10,585 nt of DNA, from assembly GCA_964553405.1 (NCBI GenBank), contig CAZKLS010000097.1, positions 1 to 10,585 on the forward strand, read 5' to 3'. A program made the translations under genes and the position numbers. The DNA comes from DATIRA01 sp964553405 (GTDB lineage: Bacteria > Pseudomonadota > Gammaproteobacteria > Steroidobacterales > Steroidobacteraceae). Shown here one piece after another: positions 6,518 to 10,585 of this stretch (the first letter of the stretch is position 1; each line of letters begins with the position of its first letter). Under the pieces are notes generated by a model, which was given only the letters and a program-made list of their open reading frames with translations, did no database searches and was not told the origin of the DNA.

Positions 6518-7486
6518 TCAAGACCGGCGCGCCACCGCAAAATCCGCCAGCGCCTTGAGGGCCTCCCTGTATGCCGAATCGGGAATCCGGTCGAGGGCCT
6601 CGATCGCGAGGTCGGCCTCGCGTCGCGCGAGCCGGGCAGTGTACTCAAGGCCCCCGGACGATTCAATCGCGCGGGTGACCAGGTCGAGTTCGTCGATGCC
6701 GCCGTTCTCCACCGCCAGCCTGAGCCGGGCCGTATCGTCGGGCGAGGAGTTGGCGAGCGCGTGGATGATCGGCAGCGTGGGCTTGCCCTCGGCCAGGTCG
6801 TCGCCGAGGTTCTTGCCGAGTTCCTCGCGGTCCGCGCGGTAGTCGAGCGCGTCGTCCACCAGCTGGAAGGCCGTGCCGAGGTGCCGCCCGTAGTCGATCA
6901 TGGCCTGCTCGGTCTCCGGCGGACTCCCCGCCAGAATCGCCGCCACCTGGGTGCCGGCTTCGAACAGCTTGGCCGTCTTGCGGTAGATCACGTCCAGGTA
7001 GCGCTGCTCGGTGGTGTCCGGGTCGTGGGCGTTCATCAGCTGCAGCACCTCGCCCTCGGCGATGGTGTTGGTCGCGTTGGCCATCACTTCCTGGATCCGC
7101 ATGTTCTCGAGGTCCACCATCATCTGGAAGGCCCGCGAGTACAGGTAGTCGCCCACCAGCACGCTCGCCTGGTTGCCGAACACGTGGTTGGCGGTGCCGC
7201 GGCCGCGGCGCAGGTCCGAGCTGTCCACGACGTCGTCGTGCAGCAGCGTGGCGGTATGGATGAACTCGATGATCGCGGCGGCGTCGATGTGCCGGTCGCG
7301 ATCGTAGCCGCAGGCCCGCGCCGCCAGCAGCACGCAGAGCGGGCGCAGTCGCTTGCCGCCGCCCGCGACGATGTACTGTGCGACCTGGTTCACCAGCGCG
7401 ACGTCGCTGGCGAGGCGCGCCAGGATCAGCCGGTCCACCCGCTGCAGGTCGTCCGCCGCAAGTTCACGGATCTTGTCTAGTTGCAT
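6518..7486 (-). CDS. ispB: Octaprenyl (long-chain) diphosphate synthase
   Basis: Cytoplasmic trans-prenyltransferase that extends farnesyl diphosphate with isopentenyl diphosphate to make the ubiquinone/menaquinone side chain. The 322 residues show GGGKRLRP (42-49), the first aspartate-rich motif LLHDDVVD (DDxxD at 84-88), GNQASVLVGDYLYSRAF (104-120), GEVLQL (145-150), the second aspartate-rich motif DDALD (211-215) and GKPTLP (234-239). Both Mg-binding motifs are intact and the length matches E. coli IspB. The start ATG at 7486 gives MQLDKIREL, which aligns with the E. coli N-terminus; the frame is open further upstream, but that extension is unrelated to the family. The Shine-Dalgarno sequence is poor (GGGG abuts the ATG). 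It is divergent from rplU and followed closely by tRNA-Pro. The exact chain length made (C40 or another) is inferred. Confidence 0.95.
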   Translation of the reverse strand: MQLDKIRELAADDLQRVDRLILARLASDVALVNQVAQYIVAGGGKRLRPLCVLLAARACGYDRDRHIDAAAIIEFIHTATLLHDDVVDSSDLRRGRGTANHVFGNQASVLVGDYLYSRAFQMMVDLENMRIQEVMANATNTIAEGEVLQLMNAHDPDTTEQRYLDVIYRKTAKLFEAGTQVAAILAGSPPETEQAMIDYGRHLGTAFQLVDDALDYRADREELGKNLGDDLAEGKPTLPIIHALANSSPDDTARLRLAVENGGIDELDLVTRAIESSGGLEYTARLARREADLAIEALDRIPDSAYREALKALADFAVARRS

Positions 7487-7502
7487 CCCCGCAACGGGTC
7501 CG

Positions 7503-7516
7503 GTTCCAATTGGAAC
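7503..7516. repeat. 14-bp perfect palindrome upstream of ispB
   Basis: GTTCCAATTGGAAC is a perfect inverted repeat, 16 bases upstream of the ispB start codon. It lies near the expected transcription start if the weak minus-strand boxes at 7521-7549 are used. It could be an operator site or, as RNA, a small hairpin in the ispB leader. No regulator is identified. Confidence 0.5.
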
Positions 7517-7520
7517 GCGG

Positions 7521-7549
7521 ATGGTACCGGGGGGACGAACGCCTGGGAA
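7521..7549 (-). promoter_or_regulatory. Weak candidate promoter for ispB
   Basis: On the minus strand TTCCCA (7549-7544) and TACCAT (7526-7521) are separated by 17 bases, each matching four of six consensus positions. The spacing is right and no better pair was seen between rplU and ispB, but chance is a real alternative. Confidence 0.25.
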
Positions 7550-7570
7550 CTCCCGGGAAACCGTAAGCGC

Positions 7571-7599
7571 TTGATTCGTAGCGCCCGGGGCCGTAATAT
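7571..7599 (+). promoter_or_regulatory. Promoter of rplU-rpmA
   Basis: TTGATT (7571-7576) and TAATAT (7594-7599) are separated by 17 bases, a strong sigma-70 arrangement in an otherwise G/C-rich gap. Transcription would begin near 7606, leaving a leader of about 44 bases. That leader contains a short G/C hairpin (7614-7629) just before the Shine-Dalgarno sequence. Confidence 0.75.
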
Positions 7600-7613
7600 T
7601 GCCGGTCTTTCTG

Positions 7614-7629
7614 CCGGGCTCGGGCCCGG
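7614..7629 (+). promoter_or_regulatory. Hairpin in the rplU leader
   Basis: CCGGGC and GCCCGG form a 6-bp stem around TCGG, ending six bases before the GGGAG Shine-Dalgarno sequence of rplU (7636-7640). Such placement could support translational feedback by a ribosomal protein, but no family motif is recognised, so the role is open. Confidence 0.3.
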
Positions 7630-7649
7630 TCCCTCGGGAGTCAAGTTCC

Positions 7650-7964
7650 ATGTACGCAGTCATTGCGACGGGCGGCAAGCAGTACCGTGTCGCCGAAGGC
7701 GACGTCGTCCGTATCGAAAAGCTTACGGCCGAGCCCGGCGCCGATGTCGAGTTCGACAAGGTGCTGCTGGTCGGCCAGGGGTCGCAGGTCAAGGTTGGCG
7801 CGCCGTTCCTCGACGGGGGCAAGGTCACCGGCACCGTGCAGTCCCACGGCAAGGGCGACAAGGTGCGGATCGTCAAGTTCCGCCGCCGCAAGCACTACCT
7901 GCGGCAGGGCACGCACCGTCAGCCGTATACTGACGTGAAGATTACGGGCATCCAGGGCGCCTGA
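7650..7964 (+). CDS. rplU: 50S ribosomal protein L21
   Basis: Structural protein of the large ribosomal subunit that binds 23S rRNA. The 104-residue product is close to the 103 of E. coli L21. It begins MYAVIATGGKQYRV, has the central DVVRIEKL and PFLDGGKVTGTV strands, and ends with the L21 signature KFRRRKHYLRQGTHRQPYTDVKI (about residues 75-98). The ATG at 7650 is chosen because it matches the conserved N-terminus and has GGGAG at 7636-7640; the frame extends 17 codons further upstream without family similarity. rpmA follows after 26 bases, the universal rplU-rpmA pair, driven by the promoter at 7571-7599. Confidence 0.98.
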   Translation: MYAVIATGGKQYRVAEGDVVRIEKLTAEPGADVEFDKVLLVGQGSQVKVGAPFLDGGKVTGTVQSHGKGDKVRIVKFRRRKHYLRQGTHRQPYTDVKITGIQGA

Positions 7965-7990
7965 GCCCGGACAGCCAGGAGGAATTCGTC

Positions 7991-8251
7991 ATGGCACACA
8001 AAAAGGCAGGCGGCAGTACCAAGAACGGCCGCGAGTCACAGAGCAAGCGACTGGGCCTGAAGAAGTTCGGCGGCCAGCAGGTTCGCGCGGGCAACATCCT
8101 GGTCCGTCAGCGCGGCACCGTGTATCGCGCCGGCGAGAACGTCGGCATCGGCACCGACCACACGCTGTTCGCGCTCGTGGACGGCATCGTGCGCTTCGGC
8201 CGCAAGGGCATCGGCCAGCGGATGCACGTGTTCGTGGATCCGGCGGCCTGA
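7991..8251 (+). CDS. rpmA: 50S ribosomal protein L27
   Basis: Large-subunit protein whose N-terminal tail reaches the peptidyl transferase centre. The 86 residues start MAHKKAGGSTKNGRESQSKRLG with no cleavable N-terminal extension of the Firmicutes type. They continue with KKFGGQQVRAGNILVRQRGT and GENVGIGTDHTLFAL, all L27 signatures, and have normal length. A strong AGGAGG at 7978-7983 lies seven bases before the ATG. It is co-transcribed with rplU and closed by the intrinsic terminator at 8286-8317. Confidence 0.98.
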   Translation: MAHKKAGGSTKNGRESQSKRLGLKKFGGQQVRAGNILVRQRGTVYRAGENVGIGTDHTLFALVDGIVRFGRKGIGQRMHVFVDPAA

Positions 8252-8285
8252 TACCGCAAGCAGTCGCACAGCATTCGGATTAGCG

Positions 8286-8317
8286 AAGGCCCCGGAATAC
8301 CGGGGCCTTTGCTTTTT
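8286..8317 (+). terminator. Intrinsic terminator after rpmA
   Basis: AAGGCCCCGG and CCGGGGCCTT form a 10-bp stem with an AATA loop, followed by a T-rich tail (TTTGCTTTTT, ending at 8317). It lies 34 bases after the rpmA stop and 53 bases before obgE, so obgE needs either read-through or its own promoter. Confidence 0.92.
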
Positions 8318-8342
8318 GCGTTCCCAGCGTCTTCACTACCCG

Positions 8343-8363
8343 CTAGTCACTAGCCACTAGTCA
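8343..8363 (+). repeat. Three tandem CTAG-type heptamers before obgE
   Basis: CTAGTCA, CTAGCCA and CTAGTCA lie head to tail, ending seven bases before the obgE ATG, in the place where a Shine-Dalgarno sequence would be expected. CTAG is generally scarce in proteobacterial genomes, so three copies within 18 bases stand out. Confidence 0.8.
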
Positions 8364-8370
8364 CTTCCTC

Positions 8371-9411
8371 ATGAAGTTCGTCGACGAAGCCAAGATCAAG
8401 GTCCAGGCCGGTGACGGCGGACGCGGCATGGTCAGCTTCCGCCGCGAGAAGTTCGTGCCGTTCGGCGGGCCGGACGGAGGCGACGGCGGCAGTGGCGGCA
8501 GCATCCTGCTGGTCGCGGACCCCGGGCTGAACACGCTGGCCGACTTCCGCTTCCAGCGCAGCTTCAAGGCGCGCAACGGCGAGCCGGGGGGCAGCCGGGA
8601 TTGCAGCGGCAAGGGCGGCGAGGACCTCGAGGTCGCCGTGCCGGTGGGCACCGTGATCTACGACGTGGACACGGAGGAAACGCTCGGCGACCTGGCCGAG
8701 GCCGGCGCGCGCCTGCTGGTGGCGCGGGGCGGCAAGGGCGGGCTCGGCAACCAGCATTTCAAGAGCAGCACGAACCGCACGCCCCGCAAGGCGACGCCGG
8801 GCTACCCCGGCGAGAAGCGCGAGCTGCGGCTGGAGCTGAAGCTGCTGGCGGACGTGGGCCTGCTCGGGCTGCCGAACGCCGGCAAGTCCACGCTGATCAG
8901 CGCCGTGTCGGCCGCCCGGCCGAAAGTCGCCGAGTATCCGTTCACGACGCTGCACCCGAATCTCGGTGTCGTGTACGTCGGCCATCACCAGAGCTTCGTG
9001 ATGGCCGACATCCCCGGGCTGATCGAGGGCGCGGCGGACGGCGCCGGCCTCGGGATACGCTTTCTGAAGCATCTGCAGCGCACCCGCCTGCTGCTGCACG
9101 TGATCGACATCGCGCCGCCGGACCTGCAGTCCGATCCGGTCAAGGACGCCCGCGCGATCGTCCTGGAGCTGAAGAAATTCAGCCCGGAGCTCGCCACGCG
9201 CGAGCGCTGGCTGGTGTTGAACAAGATCGACCTGCTCACCAAGGACGAGGTCGAAAAGCGCTGCCGCGAGATCGTCCGGCGGCTTCGTTTCAAGGGGCCG
9301 GTGTTCCGGATTTCCGGCGCCACCCGGGACGGCACCGACGAGCTGTGCCGCGCGGTGATGGGGCGGCTCGATCAGCTCGGCGCTGCGGAGCCGCAGGGGG
9401 AGGGCGGCTGA
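8371..9411 (+). CDS. obgE: Obg-family GTPase, ribosome assembly and stress
   Basis: Essential GTPase that binds the 50S subunit late in assembly and links to stringent and cell-cycle control. The N-terminal Gly-rich Obg fold spans about residues 1-158 (MKFVDEAKIKVQAGDGG, GGPDGGDGG, KGG repeats). The G domain follows: G1 GLPNAGKS (166-173), switch I FTT (191-193), G3 DIPG (213-216), G4 NKID (284-287), G5 SGA (315-317). At 346 residues it ends soon after the G domain and lacks the long acidic tail of E. coli ObgE (390). The ATG at 8371 fits the conserved N-terminus but has no Shine-Dalgarno sequence; the preceding bases are the heptamer repeats and TTCCTC. No convincing promoter lies between the rpmA terminator and the gene. 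It ends at the bidirectional terminator shared with rpsT. Confidence 0.97.
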   Translation: MKFVDEAKIKVQAGDGGRGMVSFRREKFVPFGGPDGGDGGSGGSILLVADPGLNTLADFRFQRSFKARNGEPGGSRDCSGKGGEDLEVAVPVGTVIYDVDTEETLGDLAEAGARLLVARGGKGGLGNQHFKSSTNRTPRKATPGYPGEKRELRLELKLLADVGLLGLPNAGKSTLISAVSAARPKVAEYPFTTLHPNLGVVYVGHHQSFVMADIPGLIEGAADGAGLGIRFLKHLQRTRLLLHVIDIAPPDLQSDPVKDARAIVLELKKFSPELATRERWLVLNKIDLLTKDEVEKRCREIVRRLRFKGPVFRISGATRDGTDELCRAVMGRLDQLGAAEPQGEGG

Positions 9412-9421
9412 GCGATGTCGC

Positions 9422-9438
9422 CCGGCGGGTTCCGCCGG
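9422..9438. other. Small hairpin between obgE and its terminator
   Basis: CCGGCGG and CCGCCGG form a 7-bp stem around GTT, four bases before the terminator stem. No T-run follows it directly, so it probably only adds structure to the obgE 3' end. Confidence 0.4.
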
Positions 9439-9441
9439 AAC

Positions 9442-9471
9442 GAAAAAGCCGGCCTCGGGGCCGGCTTTTTC
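9442..9471. terminator. Bidirectional intrinsic terminator between obgE and rpsT
   Basis: GCCGGCC (9448-9454) and GGCCGGC (9459-9465) form a G/C stem with a TCGG loop, flanked by five A on the left and five T on the right. Each strand thus gives a hairpin followed by a U-run, so it can end obgE (plus) and rpsT (minus), whose stop codon lies 20 bases away. Confidence 0.92.
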
Positions 9472-9491
9472 ATAAGGCTGGGCGTAGCCGG

Positions 9492-9761
9492 CTACTTGGC
9501 CGGGAGCGCCTTGATCTTCGCGTTCAGCTCCCGCTTGTGCCGCGAGGCCTTGTTGCGGTGGATGATGCCCTTGTTGACCATCGTGTCGATGATCGGCTGG
9601 GCGTCCTTATAGGCCTCGACGGCCTTTTCCCGGTCCCCGGCACCGACGGCGTTCAGCACCTTCTTGATGGAGCTGCGAAGGCGCGAGCGTGCGGCCATGT
9701 TGTGCGCACGGCGTTTCACCGCCTGCTTGGCGCGCTTTTCTGCGGACTTGATGTTCGCCAC
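9492..9761 (-). CDS. rpsT: 30S ribosomal protein S20
   Basis: Small-subunit protein that binds 16S rRNA during early assembly. The 89-residue, Lys/Arg/Ala-rich helical product begins MANIKSAEKRAKQAVKRR, has the S20 core AHNMAARSRLRSSIKKVL and ends HRNKASRHKRELNAKIKAL; length and composition are typical. The start codon is GTG (9761-9759), read as Met, with AGGAG at 9775-9771 nine bases upstream. E. coli rpsT also uses a non-ATG start (UUG) and is translationally feedback-controlled, so the weak start may be a regulatory feature here too (inference). It is convergent with obgE and divergent from murJ, with its own promoter at 9849-9821 and a hairpin in the leader. Confidence 0.97.
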   Translation of the reverse strand: MANIKSAEKRAKQAVKRRAHNMAARSRLRSSIKKVLNAVGAGDREKAVEAYKDAQPIIDTMVNKGIIHRNKASRHKRELNAKIKALPAK

Positions 9762-9780
9762 GGAATCGGACTCCTGGGCT

Positions 9781-9797
9781 CGCCGGGCAATCCGGCG
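9781..9797 (-). promoter_or_regulatory. Hairpin in the rpsT leader
   Basis: CGCCGG and CCGGCG form a 6-bp stem around five bases, ending five bases before the Shine-Dalgarno sequence of rpsT (9775-9771). Its position suits control of ribosome access by S20, but no protein-binding motif was recognised. Confidence 0.35.
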
Positions 9798-9820
9798 GGT
9801 CGATCGGTAAAGAGCCGCGT

Positions 9821-9849
9821 ATTTTGGCCGTGAGCCCCATTTTGGTCAA
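9821..9849 (-). promoter_or_regulatory. Promoter of rpsT
   Basis: On the minus strand TTGACC (9849-9844) and CAAAAT (9826-9821) are 17 bases apart, matching five and four of six consensus positions. Transcription would start near 9814, giving a leader of about 53 bases before the GTG. Confidence 0.65.
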
Positions 9850-9871
9850 GCCTGGAGTGCGGCCGCGAACA

Positions 9872-9898
9872 GGGGACGGGTCTGTCTCCCGGTTCCCC
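9872..9898. repeat. REP-like palindrome between rpsT and murJ
   Basis: GGGGA (9872-9876) pairs with TCCCC (9894-9898), and CGGG (9877-9880) with CCCG (9888-9891), around TCTGTCT, leaving a 2-base bulge. The GGGGACGGGTCTGTC core resembles the palindromes recalled around REP-associated (RAYT/IS200-like) transposases in some gammaproteobacteria. No transposase is nearby, so it would be a lone or decayed copy. The assignment rests on recall of that motif. Confidence 0.4.
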
Positions 9899-9988
9899 GC
9901 CTCAACCGGCCTCAGCCTCCCCCGCGGGCACGGCGGCGGTACGGCCGCCCGGTGCGGTAACGGGGAAATGGACCTGTCGCCTTTTCCC

Positions 9989-9994
9989 TATACT
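9989..9994 (+). promoter_or_regulatory. Possible -10 box for murJ
   Basis: TATACT matches five of six -10 positions in G/C-rich surroundings, but no -35 box is seen at the right distance and there is no TGN extension. A start near 10001 would place the ATG at 10004 almost at the 5' end of the mRNA. Confidence 0.35.
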
Positions 9995-10003
9995 TCGCCG
10001 CGC

Positions 10004-10060
10004 ATGTTCGGCCCGCATGAAACGAGTCTGCAGCCCGTCGGCCGCGAGGCGCCCGGGTGA
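10004..10060 (+). CDS. Possible 18-residue leader peptide overlapping murJ start
   Basis: ATG at 10004 opens an 18-codon frame (MFGPHETSLQPVGREAPG) whose TGA at 10058-10060 overlaps the murJ GTG at 10057 in GTGA. Such overlaps permit translational coupling. There is no Shine-Dalgarno sequence, but the frame begins only ten bases after the TATACT box, so a leaderless start is conceivable. The same frame stays open back to 9824, so this could be chance. Confidence 0.2.
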   Translation: MFGPHETSLQPVGREAPG

Positions 10061-10585
10061 GCGGCGGCTTCTTCCGCAGTACGTCCGTCGTCGGCGGCCT
10101 GACCCTCGTTTCCCGGGTCACCGGGCTGCTCCGCGACATGGTCTACTCGCGGATGTTCGGCGCGGGCCTGTTGATGGACGCCTTCCTGGTGGCCTTCAAG
10201 ATCCCGAACTTCCTGCGCCGGCTGTTCGCGGAGGGGGCCTTCTCCCAGGCCTTCGTGCCGGTCGTCTCCGAGTACAAGGTGCAGCGCGAACACGACGAGG
10301 TGCGCGAGCTGATCGACGGCGCAGCGGGCACGCTGGCCTGGTTCCTGTCGGTGGTGACGCTGATCGGCGTGATCGCCGCCCCGCTGCTGGTGCTGCTGTT
10401 CGCGCCCGGCTTCCGCGCCGACGCCGGCAAGTTCGACCTCACGGTCGAGATGCTGCGCTGGACCTTCCCATACCTGCTGTTCATCTCGCTGGCCGCGCTC
10501 TCGGCCGGCGTGCTGAACAGCTATGGCCGCTTCGCCGTGCCGGCGCTGACCTCCACGCTGATGAACCTGGTCATGATCGTGTTCG
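10057..10585 (+). CDS. murJ: Lipid II flippase MurJ, 5' part (3' end outside window)
   Basis: Inner-membrane MOP-superfamily flippase that moves lipid II to the periplasmic face for peptidoglycan synthesis. The 176 visible codons are about a third of the usual 500-plus residues. They include VSRVTGLLRD (18-27), FGAG (34-37), MDAFLVAFKIPNFLRRLFAEGAFSQAFVP (40-68) and hydrophobic helices at about residues 93-113, 130-152 and beyond. Arg20, Arg26, Asp41 and Arg54 correspond to E. coli MurJ Arg18, Arg24, Asp39 and Arg52, which line its central cavity. The start is GTG at 10057 with GAGG at 10046-10049, seven bases away; no in-frame ATG upstream fits the conserved N-terminus. It is divergent from rpsT. 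The next gene is outside the window. Confidence 0.95.
   Translation, partial: MSGGFFRSTSVVGGLTLVSRVTGLLRDMVYSRMFGAGLLMDAFLVAFKIPNFLRRLFAEGAFSQAFVPVVSEYKVQREHDEVRELIDGAAGTLAWFLSVVTLIGVIAAPLLVLLFAPGFRADAGKFDLTVEMLRWTFPYLLFISLAALSAGVLNSYGRFAVPALTSTLMNLVMIVF

Noticed and set aside
6503..7480. A 325-codon plus-strand frame opposite ispB
   Set aside because: It is antisense to a clear ispB with both aspartate-rich motifs, and its Val/His/Arg-rich translation looks like a shadow.
6518..7891. Longer ispB start, adding 135 residues upstream
   Set aside because: The extra part runs across the rplU promoter and into rplU, and has no prenyltransferase similarity; MQLDKIREL matches the family N-terminus.
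8601..9833. A 410-codon plus-strand frame overlapping obgE and rpsT
   Set aside because: Its Arg/Gly/Ala-rich translation is typical of a shifted frame in GC-rich DNA, and it crosses a terminator and two well-supported genes.
1..10585. CRISPR array, toxin-antitoxin pair or defence cassette
   Set aside because: No regularly spaced direct repeats and no matching small gene pairs were found on either strand; the only arrays are protein-module repeats and the heptamers.

Overview
The window is a high-GC chromosomal segment that reads as gammaproteobacterial. The evidence is a long-chain (octaprenyl-type) prenyl diphosphate synthase divergent from rplU-rpmA, followed by obgE, then rpsT on the opposite strand and divergent from murJ, together with E. 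coli-like versions of all these proteins. The order rpsT / murJ with no proB between obgE and rpsT resembles xanthomonad-type or related lineages, but that placement is a guess from gene order.

Layout: positions 1-248 hold the 3' end of a DsrE-family sulfur-relay-type gene (+). Positions 345-1532 encode an unrecognised four-helix membrane protein (+) that looks like an internal duplication. After a 165-base gap with a candidate promoter and a strong 18-bp palindrome comes a very large secreted type I pullulanase (1698-6308, +). It has a signal peptide, two X25 modules, three CBM41 modules, an N2 domain, a CBM48, a GH13_13 catalytic domain with all key residues, a C-terminal domain and a FIMAH-like helical tail. 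It converges on tRNA-Pro(CGG) (6495-6419, -), which lies 22 bases downstream of ispB (7486-6518, -). The ispB-rplU intergenic region holds a good promoter for rplU-rpmA and a palindrome near the ispB start. rplU (7650-7964) and rpmA (7991-8251) end in a clear intrinsic terminator. obgE (8371-9411) follows, preceded by three tandem CTAG-containing heptamers and no Shine-Dalgarno sequence. A bidirectional terminator separates obgE from convergent rpsT (9761-9492, -, GTG start). murJ begins at 10057 (GTG) and runs off the window.

Functionally the right half is housekeeping: quinone side-chain synthesis, two large-subunit proteins and one small-subunit protein of the ribosome, a ribosome-assembly GTPase and the lipid II flippase. 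The left half carries the accessory character: an alpha-glucan debranching enzyme with five N-terminal beta-sandwich modules, suited to holding starch, glycogen or pullulan while cleaving alpha-1,6 branches.

No gap between genes exceeds 300 bases; the longest is 9762-10056, which holds the rpsT promoter and leader, a palindrome and a possible murJ -10 box. I do not see a clear new multi-gene system. The points most worth a second look are the duplicated membrane protein, the pullulanase architecture, the 5' leader palindrome, the heptamer repeat before obgE, the RAYT/REP-like palindrome and the tRNA placed directly behind ispB.
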